From the NCBI GenBank assembly GCA_035637315.1, contig DASPXK010000233.1:1-14894 (forward strand): 14,894 bases of DNA, read 5' to 3'. Positions 1-7,214 of this stretch are shown piece after piece. The position numbers and the translations under genes are program-made. Positions within the stretch are counted from its first letter, which is position 1, and every line of letters starts with the position of its first letter. The notes below the pieces were generated by a model that saw nothing but the letters and a program-made list of their open reading frames with translations, had not been told where the DNA came from and made no database searches. The DNA is from DASPXK01 sp035637315 (GTDB lineage Bacteria; Chloroflexota; UBA6077; JACCZL01).

Positions 1-110
1 CTGGCACAGTCGTCGCTCAGGACCCCGCCCCCGACGTGCGACTGCGCCAGGGCCAGACGGTCGGCGTGGTGATCGCCGTTCCAGCCCCGCTGTCTCCGGC
101 GAGCCCGTGA
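1..110 (+). CDS. C-terminal end of a PASTA-domain protein (5' end outside window)
   Basis: Read with codons beginning at position 3, this stretch stays open to a TGA at 108-110. It encodes about 35 residues, including GTVVAQDPAPD and a following TVGVVIAVP strand. This is the usual end of a PASTA repeat (the GxVxxQxPxPG turn followed by a valine-rich last strand). PASTA repeats are extracytoplasmic modules that bind peptidoglycan fragments or beta-lactams in PknB-type kinases and in penicillin-binding proteins. The stop overlaps the GTG start of the next gene (GTGA), so the two are probably cotranscribed and translationally coupled. Whether the missing part is a second kinase, a PBP or a stand-alone PASTA protein cannot be seen. 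Confidence 0.7.
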   Translation, partial: GTVVAQDPAPDVRLRQGQTVGVVIAVPAPLSPASP

Positions 111-1579
111 CAGTGTCGGCTCCGGCCGCCTTCTCAGACCAGCGCGACCGGCCGGCGGCGGGCCTACTCGTGGGCCGCTACCTGCTCGGCGCGGAGATCG
201 GTCGCGGCAGCAGCGCAACCGTGTACGCGGCAGCCGATACGCGCCTGAAGAGGCAAGTCAGCGTCAAGCTGTTCGATGCCGCTGTCGCGAGTGACCCGGC
301 GCTGAGAGATCGATTCTTACACCAGACTGCCAAGGCCGCCCGACTCCGGCACCCGCATGTCGTCGCGGTCCTGGATGCCGGCTTTGCGCTCAACGCCGAG
401 GGGGAGGAGCGGCCATTCGTGGTCACCGAGCCCGCCGGGCCGACCAGCCTTCGCGCATTGCTCGATCGCGACGGGCGAATCGCTCCCCCTGGCGCGGTGA
501 CGCTCGCGCGCCAGGTAGCCTCCGCGCTCAGTCACGCCCACGCCCGCGGACTGGTTCACGCCGACGTCAAGCCTGAGAACGTGCTCGTCGACCAGGATAG
601 CACGAACGCCAGACTGGTTGACTTCTCGCTCTCCTTTGTGCTGGCCTTGACCGGCGTGATCACGGCCGAGACGCTCCCCAGCCGAGCCGCGTACGTCGCG
701 CCAGAGCAGGTGCGCGGCAACCCCGTCGGACCAGTCACCGACGTGTATGGGCTCGGCGTGCTGCTGTACGAGATGGTGGCCGGGCGCCCCCCATTCGTGG
801 CCGCCACGCCCGAGGCGACCGCCGAGCGGCGCGTCGCCGGACAAGCCCCACCGCCCGGCGCATTCGAGCCCTCGATCCCGGCCGGGCTGGAGGCGGTGAT
901 CAGGCGAGCGCTGGAGCGCGCGCCCGAACGGCGTTGGCCCTCGATCGCCGATATGGACGAGGCCCTGAGTCGAGCGTCGCTCGAGCCGCGGCCGCTGCCG
1001 GCTCCGGCGGGCGCGTCGGGGAGCGAGGGCCGCGCCGAGACGGAAGACTCGCACGGGCGAGCCGGGCGCCGGCGCCGGCTGGGGCTAGTCGTTCCAGTCC
1101 TCGCCGGAGCTCTCGCGCTCGGGCTTGCCTTCTGGCTGCTCGGGCCCTTCGTCGGTAACCTGCCTCGGCTGCCCGAGCTCTTCGGCCGAGCCGTGGTCCC
1201 GAACCTGGTCGGCATGTCGGCCGCGGACGCCGAAGCGCTGGCGCGCTCGCGAGGCCTGGAGTTCAGCGTCGTCGGCGAGCGGGTAAGCGACCGTACGCCG
1301 CGTGGCGTCGTGGTCCAGCAGGCGCCGGTGGCCGGCTGGCAGCCGAGGTCGACGCAGCCGCTGCGAGTCACGCTCAGCGCCGGCGTCTCCGTGCCGGACG
1401 TACGCGGCCAGTCGGTCGCGGATGCCAACGCGATGTTGGCCGCGCTCGGCTGGAAGGTGGCGCGCGTCGAGCAAGGCCCGCATCCCGGCCGACAGTCCGG
1501 CACGATCGCCCTGCAGTCTCCAGCCCCGGGCGCGGTAGTCGCCGGCCCAGGCGACCTGTCCGTCGCGATCGCCCAGTAG
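107..1579 (+). CDS. Membrane Ser/Thr protein kinase with two PASTA repeats (PknB-like), altered catalytic motifs
   Basis: This is a 490-residue eukaryotic-type kinase in the PknB/Stk architecture. The kinase domain spans about residues 23-290. Visible elements are the glycine loop GRGSSATVY (32-40), the VSVK lysine K54, the catalytic loop HADVKPEN (151-158, D153 and N158 kept), D172 of the metal-binding motif, APE (198-200) and TDVYGLGVLLYEM (211-223). A Pro/Ala/Glu-rich juxtamembrane linker with an RRRR stop precedes one transmembrane helix (about 326-346). Two PASTA repeats follow (about 362-426 and 427-490), presumably outside the cell. In the family they sense cell-wall fragments. Three motifs deviate: the alpha-C Glu aligns with Gln73, HRD reads HAD, and DFG reads DFS (172-174). 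It may therefore be a non-RD kinase, weakly active, or a pseudokinase. The GTG start at 107 overlaps the upstream stop. A GTG at 113 is an alternative, and no strong Shine-Dalgarno sequence is visible. Confidence 0.93.
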   Translation: MTVSAPAAFSDQRDRPAAGLLVGRYLLGAEIGRGSSATVYAAADTRLKRQVSVKLFDAAVASDPALRDRFLHQTAKAARLRHPHVVAVLDAGFALNAEGEERPFVVTEPAGPTSLRALLDRDGRIAPPGAVTLARQVASALSHAHARGLVHADVKPENVLVDQDSTNARLVDFSLSFVLALTGVITAETLPSRAAYVAPEQVRGNPVGPVTDVYGLGVLLYEMVAGRPPFVAATPEATAERRVAGQAPPPGAFEPSIPAGLEAVIRRALERAPERRWPSIADMDEALSRASLEPRPLPAPAGASGSEGRAETEDSHGRAGRRRRLGLVVPVLAGALALGLAFWLLGPFVGNLPRLPELFGRAVVPNLVGMSAADAEALARSRGLEFSVVGERVSDRTPRGVVVQQAPVAGWQPRSTQPLRVTLSAGVSVPDVRGQSVADANAMLAALGWKVARVEQGPHPGRQSGTIALQSPAPGAVVAGPGDLSVAIAQ

Positions 1580-1585
1580 CCTTCT

Positions 1586-1693
1586 TCGCTTCGCTCAGCC
1601 CTCACCCCCTGACCCCTCTCCCAAGCGTGGGAGAGGGGAGCACTCGATCCACAGGCGCATGCTCCTCAGCATGAGATTCCTCGCTGCGCTCAG
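1586..1693. repeat. Short direct-repeat pair and small hairpin in the convergent intergenic region
   Basis: TCGCTTCGCTCAG (1586-1598) and TCGCTGCGCTCAG (1681-1693) match at 12 of 13 positions and flank the intergenic hairpin. A second small hairpin, CATGCT-CCTC-AGCATG, sits at 1658-1673. The right-hand copy runs into the end of the amidohydrolase and includes its stop codon. The sequence resembles the widespread GAGCGAAGCGAAGAATCT-type intergenic repeat, which I recall from other environmental bacterial genomes. I cannot verify copy number here. Confidence 0.45.
1613..1638. terminator. Perfect 11-bp hairpin between convergent genes
   Basis: CCCCTCTCCCA (1613-1623) and TGGGAGAGGGG (1628-1638) are perfectly complementary around a 4-nt AGCG loop. 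The hairpin lies between the end of the kinase (1579) and the end of the convergent amidohydrolase (1690), so it could terminate either transcript. There is no clear U-tract on either strand. This kind of CCCCTCTCCC/GGGAGAGGGG hairpin also recurs as a dispersed intergenic repeat in many environmental genomes, so a repeat origin is equally possible. Confidence 0.5.
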
Positions 1694-2541
1694 GGTGACG
1701 ATGAGAGCACCCGTCTGGCGTTGTCGAGAAGGATCTTCTGGCGGACGGCGTCCTTCAAGTCGAGCTGCTCGAAGTCGGCCAGCCAGCGGTCAGGCGCGAT
1801 GAACGGGTAGTCCGATCCGAACAGAGTCTGGTCCTGAAGCAGCCCGGTCGCCATCTTCAAGAAGCTGTCCGGGATGTAGCGCGGCAAGTAGCCTGACAGA
1901 TCTAGATAGACGTTTGACTTGTGGCGGGCGATGGCCAGCAGCTCCTCGTGCCAGGGCCAGCCCGGGTGGGCGGCAATGATGGTGAGACTCGGAAAGGCGG
2001 CTGCCACGGCATCCAGGTGGATCGGGCGGGTGAACTCGAGAAGCTCGCCACGACCGCCGGGCCGTCCGGCGCCGGCGGCCATCATCCCGGTGTGAAACAG
2101 CACGATCGCCCCGAGCGCACTGGCCGCCTCCCAGAGCGGCATGAACCGTGGGTCGTTCGGCGTGAAGCGTTGCCGCCCCGGGTGAAACTTGGCCCCCCGC
2201 AGGCCGAGCTCGCGCACCGACCGCTGCAGCTCCTGGATCGCCGCGCGCCCTTTCCAGGGGTCGATGCCCGCGAAGCCGACGAAGCGGTCCGGATAGGTTC
2301 GGCAGATCGCGGCCAGCTCGTCGTTGGGGTACGGCTCCAGCCCGGTTGCCGTCTCGGCATCCGCGCCGAGCAGCACTCCCATCAGGCCCAGGCCGCGATA
2401 GCGATCGGCCATCGCGGCTGGCCCTTCTTGGATCACCCTGCCGCGGAAGAAGGGCTCATAGTCGGCCGGCTCGCCGGCCCAAGCTCGCGCGATCCGCGCG
2501 TCGGCAGGGTGGACGTGGCAGTCGATCGCGACCGGGTCCAT
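1690..2541 (-). CDS. Amidohydrolase-2 family metal-dependent hydrolase/decarboxylase
   Basis: This 283-residue TIM-barrel protein belongs to the amidohydrolase-2 family (ACMSD / gamma-resorcylate decarboxylase / 4-oxalomesaconate hydratase relatives). Visible metal and active-site residues are the N-terminal DCHVH (H9, H11), KFHP (H120), LFHTG (H150), AHPGWPW (H192) and LFGSDYP (D244). This is the full set expected for a mononuclear metal site. Length is typical of the short soluble members, there is no signal peptide, and it should be cytoplasmic. GGAG lies 6 nt before the ATG. It lies 43 nt downstream of the LivK-type binding protein on the same strand, so the two probably form an operon. 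A divergent PrpF-family isomerase nearby makes a role in carboxylic or aromatic acid catabolism plausible, but the substrate is unknown. The last few codons (LSSSP, stop) fall in a repeat-like sequence. Confidence 0.88.
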   Translation of the reverse strand: MDPVAIDCHVHPADARIARAWAGEPADYEPFFRGRVIQEGPAAMADRYRGLGLMGVLLGADAETATGLEPYPNDELAAICRTYPDRFVGFAGIDPWKGRAAIQELQRSVRELGLRGAKFHPGRQRFTPNDPRFMPLWEAASALGAIVLFHTGMMAAGAGRPGGRGELLEFTRPIHLDAVAAAFPSLTIIAAHPGWPWHEELLAIARHKSNVYLDLSGYLPRYIPDSFLKMATGLLQDQTLFGSDYPFIAPDRWLADFEQLDLKDAVRQKILLDNARRVLSSSP

Positions 2542-2557
2542 CCCTCGCTCCGATGGA

Positions 2558-2578
2558 GCGGGCCGCGAAGCGCCCCGC
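2558..2578 (-). other. Possible intercistronic hairpin
   Basis: On the minus strand GCGGG and CCCGC, with an internal CG/CG pair around a CTTCG loop and one G-G mismatch, can fold between the stop of the binding-protein gene and the start of the amidohydrolase. Such a hairpin could lower expression of the second gene relative to the binding protein. It is short, and in DNA this GC-rich it could be chance. Confidence 0.25.
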
Positions 2579-2584
2579 GAGCTC

Positions 2585-3949
2585 CTAGGCGCCGGGATCC
2601 TTGACGTCCTTGAACGTCTCGAGCACGAAGTTGGCCGGCTTACCGTTCACGTTGCGCGTCTCGCGCGCGTAGACGTTGTGAATCGGGTTGTGGGTGGCTG
2701 GATCGATCTTGAACGGCCCGCGGGGGCTGGCGAACGAGATGTCCTCGAGCGCCTTGATCAGCGCCTCTTTGTCGGACGTGTTGCCGTTGGTCTTGTTGAG
2801 CGCCTCGACGATCACGCGGGCCGTATCGTAGCCCTGCGTGGCGTAGACGTCCGGGTCGCGCTTGAACTTCGTCGTGTACGCCTCGACGAACTTCTTGTTC
2901 TCCGGGTTGTCCAGGCTGAGTGCCCAGTGGAGGCCGGTCACGCCGCCGACACCTGCGAGGGCCTGCGCCTCGAACACATCCTGCTCGAGCAAGAATCCGG
3001 ACCCGAATAGCTTGATGTCCTTCTTCAGTCCGAACTCGTCGAACTGCTTGACGAAGTTGACCGCGTCGGAGCCGGCGAAGAAGCAGTACACCGCCTCCGG
3101 TCTGGCCTGCTGGATCTGTCCCAGGAAGGGAGCGTAGTCGCGATTCGGGAAAGGTGGATAAACCTCGGAGACGACCGTTCCGCCTGCCCGCGCGAAACCT
3201 TCCTTGAACGAAGCGATGCTCTCTCGACCGGCGCCGTAATCAGCCGCACAAACCGTCACCTTCTTGGTCGTCTTGGCAACGTACTCGCCCATCGGGGCGC
3301 TGGGCTGCCAGTTGGAGAAGCTGGTGCGGAAGATGTAGGGGCTCTTGCGCGCGCGGGTCAGGTCGTTGCCGCCGGCGTTTGAGCAGATGAAGATCGTCTT
3401 GCTCTGATCGACGAAGTCGCGGATCGCATAGACCGTGGCCGTCGAGACCACACCAGTCAGAATATGGACGTCGTTCTGTTCGATGAGCTTGCGGGCCTTG
3501 CGCAGGCCGACCTGCGGATCGACCTCTTCGTCCTCCTTGATCAAGTCGACCGGACGCCCCCCGGCCTTCATGTCGACCGAGTCGAAATAGAGCTGCATGG
3601 CGTTGGTGATGCTCTCGCCGAGCTGAGCGTAGACCTGCGAATACGGCAGCAGCACGCCCAGCCTGAGTGTGCCCGTCTCAGGCTTGGGGGCGGCAGGCGC
3701 GGCCTGGGCGGCCGGGCTGGGTGAGGCAGCCGGACTCGCGCCTGGAGAGGCGGCCGGACTGGCGGCTGGGGAAGCGGCCGGTTTGGGTGCCTCGGTCGGC
3801 TTGGCCGGCGCCGCGGTTGGAGCCGGTGGCGCCTGACCGGCGCACGCCTGCAGGAGCGACCCGGCCGCGACGAACCCGGCGCCCAGGGCGACCGACTTCA
3901 GAAAGCGCCGTCGAGTGACCATACTATCGGACGCGATACCCTCGCGCAT
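2585..3949 (-). CDS. LivK-type ABC transporter substrate-binding lipoprotein with Tat signal
   Basis: This 454-residue protein belongs to the type I periplasmic-binding (Leu/Ile/Val-binding, LivK-like) family. It begins with a twin-arginine signal TRRRFLKS (12-19), a hydrophobic stretch, and a lipobox LLQAC with Cys36 as the probable lipidated residue. A low-complexity Ala/Pro/Ser tether (about 40-90, repeated AASP units) follows, then the two-lobed domain starting at TGTLRLGVLLPYS. The tether would hold the domain away from the membrane. The first ATG (3949) is preferred because GGGAGG (3959-3964) lies 9 nt upstream. The internal ATG at residue 10 lacks such a site. Family ligands include branched-chain amino acids, amides, urea and aromatic acids, and nothing here fixes the ligand. 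No permease or ATPase gene is in the window, so its transporter partners must lie elsewhere or be lost. Confidence 0.92.
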   Translation of the reverse strand: MREGIASDSMVTRRRFLKSVALGAGFVAAGSLLQACAGQAPPAPTAAPAKPTEAPKPAASPAASPAASPGASPAASPSPAAQAAPAAPKPETGTLRLGVLLPYSQVYAQLGESITNAMQLYFDSVDMKAGGRPVDLIKEDEEVDPQVGLRKARKLIEQNDVHILTGVVSTATVYAIRDFVDQSKTIFICSNAGGNDLTRARKSPYIFRTSFSNWQPSAPMGEYVAKTTKKVTVCAADYGAGRESIASFKEGFARAGGTVVSEVYPPFPNRDYAPFLGQIQQARPEAVYCFFAGSDAVNFVKQFDEFGLKKDIKLFGSGFLLEQDVFEAQALAGVGGVTGLHWALSLDNPENKKFVEAYTTKFKRDPDVYATQGYDTARVIVEALNKTNGNTSDKEALIKALEDISFASPRGPFKIDPATHNPIHNVYARETRNVNGKPANFVLETFKDVKDPGA

Positions 3950-4017
3950 TGTCTCAATCCTCCCACGATCTGTGAGGGCAGCCCGTTTGGGACGGCCCGC
4001 TAGGCCAGATCGAGCCT

Positions 4018-4046
4018 AGAATACTGGACGACCGCTGCGGCGGCAA
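4018..4046 (-). promoter_or_regulatory. Candidate sigma70-type promoter for the binding-protein/amidohydrolase operon
   Basis: On the minus strand TTGCCG (4041-4046) is separated by exactly 17 bp from TATTCT (4018-4023). The predicted start near 4011 gives a leader of about 60 nt to the ATG at 3949. Each hexamer matches the consensus at four of six positions. No equally good promoter was found on the plus strand for the divergent PrpF gene. The nearest sequences, TAGAAT at 4017 and TATAAG at 4058, lack a -35 partner. Confidence 0.4.
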
Positions 4047-4112
4047 GTGCGGCGCGCTATAAGAGACCTGCGCAGACTGTGGCGGGTGACTCCGCCAGGG
4101 AGAAGAGGTTCA

Positions 4113-5324
4113 ATGGCTCAATTGTCGACGGCGCTCGCTGACCAGCCGCTTCCCGCTTCCCAGGCTGGGCGGCGCGGCGATCAGCTCAAAGTTCGGTGTG
4201 TTTTCATGCGGGGCGGCACCAGCCGCGGGGCGTACCTGCGAGCCGAGGACCTGCCATCTGATCCGGTCGAGCGGGACTGTTTGCTGCTCGCGATCTATGG
4301 CAGCCCGGACCCCCGCCAGATCGACGGGATCGGCGGCGCCGACCCGCTCACCAGCAAGGTCGCCATCATCGGCCCAACCAGCCGACCGGACGCCGATGTC
4401 GACTACACCTTCGGGCAAGTCCAGATCGCCGAGGCGAAGGTCGACTACCGCGGCAACTGTGGCAACATCTCGGCGGGCGTTGGCCCTTTCGCCGTCGACG
4501 AGGGTCTGGTTGAGCCGGTCGAGCCGATCACGACCGTCCGCGTCCACAATACCAACACCGGCAAGGTCATCGTCGCCAGCGTGCCGGTCGCCAATGGTGT
4601 GGCGCTGGCCTGCGGCGAGGCCGAGATCGCGGGCGTGCCAGGCAGCGGCGCCTCGATCATGCTTGACTTCCTCGACTCCGGCGGGAGTATGACCGGTCGG
4701 CTCCTACCGACTGGCGAGCCGCGCCAGGTCTTGTCCATACCTTCCGGACCGATCGAGGCCTCGATCGTCGACGCCGCCAACCCGTGCGTCTTCGTCCGCG
4801 CGCGCGACGTGGGGCTGGACGGGACCGAGCTACCCGATGTCTTTGGCCAGCCAGACCTGCTGGCGCGATTCGAGCAGATCAGGGGCGCCGCGGCGGTTGA
4901 GCTGGGATTCTGCGACGCTCCGGCCCGCGCCGCCGCGGTAACGCCAACCGTTCCCAAGATGGTCTGGATCGCTCCGCCCGCCGATTATGTCGACAGTCGG
5001 GGCCGTTCGATCCGGGCGGACGCCATTACCCTGCTCGTCCGGTGTCTGTCGATGCAGCGCCCGCACAAGGCCCTGGCCGTCTCGGTGGCGATCTGCACCG
5101 GAGCGGCGGCCGCGACGGCCGGCACAGTGGTCCACGATGCGCACCGACCTGGGGACCCACCCAGCCGCCTGCGGCTCGGCCATCCGGCCGGCGTCCTGGT
5201 CGCCGACGTTGTGGTCGAGGACGGACCGGACGGCCCCTACCTCAGGCGCGGCGCCATCGAGCGGACGGCCCGCCGCATCATGGACGGCTACGTGTACGCG
5301 CCGGCGAGCAAGGTGAGGGCGTAA
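4113..5324 (+). CDS. PrpF-family isomerase/tautomerase (methylaconitate or 4-oxalomesaconate isomerase-like)
   Basis: This 403-residue protein belongs to the PrpF family, which has the diaminopimelate-epimerase fold. The family isomerises double bonds in tricarboxylate-like acids: 2-methylaconitate in propionate oxidation, 4-oxalomesaconate in gallate/protocatechuate breakdown, 3-methylitaconate. Visible signatures are FMRGGTSRG (31-39), GADPLTSK (75-82, probable catalytic Lys82), GNCGNISAG (114-122, probable catalytic Cys116) and CTGAAAATAGTVV near the C-terminus. The ATG at 4113 is chosen over the more upstream ATG at 4047 because GAGG (4105-4108) lies just before it and the upstream 22 residues are Arg-rich and unlike the family. 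The stop is 8 nt before the GH15 gene, which suggests cotranscription. No prpB/C/D genes are present, so propionate metabolism is not specifically supported. Exact substrate unknown. Confidence 0.88.
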   Translation: MAQLSTALADQPLPASQAGRRGDQLKVRCVFMRGGTSRGAYLRAEDLPSDPVERDCLLLAIYGSPDPRQIDGIGGADPLTSKVAIIGPTSRPDADVDYTFGQVQIAEAKVDYRGNCGNISAGVGPFAVDEGLVEPVEPITTVRVHNTNTGKVIVASVPVANGVALACGEAEIAGVPGSGASIMLDFLDSGGSMTGRLLPTGEPRQVLSIPSGPIEASIVDAANPCVFVRARDVGLDGTELPDVFGQPDLLARFEQIRGAAAVELGFCDAPARAAAVTPTVPKMVWIAPPADYVDSRGRSIRADAITLLVRCLSMQRPHKALAVSVAICTGAAAATAGTVVHDAHRPGDPPSRLRLGHPAGVLVADVVVEDGPDGPYLRRGAIERTARRIMDGYVYAPASKVRA

Positions 5325-5332
5325 ACCCGAAC

Positions 5333-7207
5333 ATGACCTACCTCCCCATCGAGCAGTACGGCGTAATTGGCGACCTCCATACGGCCGCGCTGGTCGGCCG
5401 AAACGGCTCGATCGACTGGCTCTGCTTGCCGCGCTTCGATTCGCCGTCGATTTTCGGGGCGATCGTGGACGACCGCATTGGCGGCCGATTCCAGATTCGG
5501 GCTGGGCACGATCAGGCTGCCACCCGCCAGCTGTACGTCCCCGAGACCAACGTACTGATCACCCGCTTCCTGGACGCCGACGGCGTGGGCGAAGTGTACG
5601 ACTGCATGCCGGTCGAGGCCGACGAGCCTGGCACGACCGCCCTCGTTCACGACCTGGTTCGCGTCGTCCACGCCGTGCGCGGCAGCGTGGCCTTCGAGCT
5701 GGAATGCCGCCCGGGGTTCGACTACGCCCGCGCCGGCCACACCGTCCAGGCTGTGCCCGACGGTTGTATCTTCACCTCTGATCAGCCGGAGCCGGTCCGC
5801 TTTGCCCTGCTTGGCAGCGTGCCTCTGGAGCTGCGCGATGGCACGGCGCGGGCCCGCTTTACGTTGAGCGAGGGCGAATGGGCCGCGTTCGTCCTCGAGC
5901 ACGTCGACGACGACGACCCGAACGTCAGACTGCCCTCCATAGGCGCCGCGCGTGAAGCCGTCCAACAGACCGTGGACTTCTGGCAGCGCTGGCTGTCCCG
6001 CTGCACGTACCGAGGCCGCTGGCGCGAGGTCGTCCATCGATCGGCCCTGACCCTGAAGATGCTCACCTACGCGCCGACTGGCGCAATCGTCGCGGCACCC
6101 ACCACCAGCCTGCCGGAGGCGGTCGGCGGCGTGCGGAACTGGGACTATCGCTACACCTGGATCCGCGACGCCAGCTTCACCGTCTACGCGCTGATGCGGA
6201 TCGGCTTCGTCCAGGAGGCGGCGCGCTTCATCGATTGGCTCACCGATCGCTGCCACGAGATCGACCCATCCGGACCTGGCGCCGCCCTGCAGATCATGTA
6301 CGGTATCGACGGTCGCAACCAGCTCGACGAGATGGAGCTCAGCCACCTCGAAGGTTACCGCAGCTCGCGCCCGGTGCGGGTGGGAAACAACGCCTATGGG
6401 CAGCTCCAGCTCGACATCTACGGCGAGCTGCTGGACTCGGTCTACCTGTACGACAAGTACGGCTCGCCGATCGGCTACGACCTCTGGAAGCAGTTGGTGC
6501 GGCTGCTCGACTGGCTGGCCCAGAATTGGCAGCAGCCGGACGAGGGGATCTGGGAGGTGCGCGGCGGACGCCAGCACTTCGTTTTCTCCAAGATGATGTG
6601 CTGGGTAGCCTTCGATCGGGCCCTGCGGATGGCCACCAAGCGCGGCCTGCCCGCCCCGCGCGGCCTCTGGCAAGACACCCTGAGTGAGATCTATGAGCAA
6701 GTGATGGAGCGGGGCTGGGACGAGCGCCAGCAGAGCTTCGTCCAGCGCTACGGCAGCGAGTACCTGGACGCCGGGAACCTGCTGATGCCGCTGGTGAAGT
6801 TCGTCGCGCCCACCGACCCGCGCATGCTCGGAACCCTGGCCCGCACGCGTCAGACGCTGGTCAGCGACAGCCTGGTGTATCGTTATGCCCCGGCCGGGGC
6901 GGCGATCGACGGGCTCCTCGGCGACGAGGGGACCTTCTCACTCTGCTCTTTCTGGTGGGTCGAGGCGCTTACTCGCGCCGGCGAGCTCCGCGAGGCACGT
7001 TTGACCTTCGAGAAGATGCTCACCTACGCCAACCACCTTGGCTTGTACGGCGAGCAGCTCGGGACGTCGGCTGAGTCGCTCGGCAATTTCCCACAAGCCT
7101 TCACCCACCTGGCGCTGATCAGCGCCGCTTACAACCTGAACGCCGCCCTGGACCGCCCCCACCTTGCTTCGGCCGAGCTCGGCGCCCCTCTGCTCGGACC
7201 GTCGTAG
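5333..7207 (+). CDS. Glycoside hydrolase family 15 protein (glucoamylase/trehalase-like)
   Basis: This 624-residue enzyme has an N-terminal beta-sandwich domain (trehalase-like N-terminal type, about 1-225) followed by an (alpha/alpha)6 barrel. It starts MTYLPIEQYGVIGD and runs through GSIDWLCLPRFDSPSIFG, the standard opening of this family. Barrel motifs include VGGVRNWDYRYTWIRDASF (264-282), the acid-bearing EGIWEVRGG (404-412) and LYGEQLGTSAESLGNFPQAF (571-590). Glu404/Glu408 and Glu574 are the best candidates for general acid and base. There is no signal peptide, so it is cytoplasmic. Relatives hydrolyse alpha-1,4-glucans or trehalose, and sequence alone does not decide which. The ATG at 5333 follows the PrpF stop by 8 nt. 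Longer upstream reading in this frame overlaps PrpF and is not family-like. A weak AAGGTGAGG lies further upstream. It ends 7 bp from the convergent ispE gene with no visible terminator. Confidence 0.93.
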   Translation: MTYLPIEQYGVIGDLHTAALVGRNGSIDWLCLPRFDSPSIFGAIVDDRIGGRFQIRAGHDQAATRQLYVPETNVLITRFLDADGVGEVYDCMPVEADEPGTTALVHDLVRVVHAVRGSVAFELECRPGFDYARAGHTVQAVPDGCIFTSDQPEPVRFALLGSVPLELRDGTARARFTLSEGEWAAFVLEHVDDDDPNVRLPSIGAAREAVQQTVDFWQRWLSRCTYRGRWREVVHRSALTLKMLTYAPTGAIVAAPTTSLPEAVGGVRNWDYRYTWIRDASFTVYALMRIGFVQEAARFIDWLTDRCHEIDPSGPGAALQIMYGIDGRNQLDEMELSHLEGYRSSRPVRVGNNAYGQLQLDIYGELLDSVYLYDKYGSPIGYDLWKQLVRLLDWLAQNWQQPDEGIWEVRGGRQHFVFSKMMCWVAFDRALRMATKRGLPAPRGLWQDTLSEIYEQVMERGWDERQQSFVQRYGSEYLDAGNLLMPLVKFVAPTDPRMLGTLARTRQTLVSDSLVYRYAPAGAAIDGLLGDEGTFSLCSFWWVEALTRAGELREARLTFEKMLTYANHLGLYGEQLGTSAESLGNFPQAFTHLALISAAYNLNAALDRPHLASAELGAPLLGPS

Positions 7208-7214
7208 GCGGAGA

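Noticed and set aside
3718..3830. Tandem repeats in the binding-protein gene as a possible repeat array.
   Set aside because: They encode the Ala/Ser/Pro lipoprotein tether. There are no uniform spacers, so this is not CRISPR.
4058..4063. TATAAG as a -10 for the PrpF gene.
   Set aside because: No -35-like hexamer lies at 16-18 bp upstream, so the match is probably chance.
5042..5332. An extended N-terminus for the GH15 protein.
   Set aside because: It overlaps PrpF coding sequence and is Arg/Gly-rich. The family N-terminus begins at the ATG at 5333.
5288..6700. A 470-codon open frame opposite the GH15 gene.
   Set aside because: Long antisense frames are expected opposite GC-rich coding sequence. 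The product has no recognisable domain, while the plus strand carries clear GH15 motifs.
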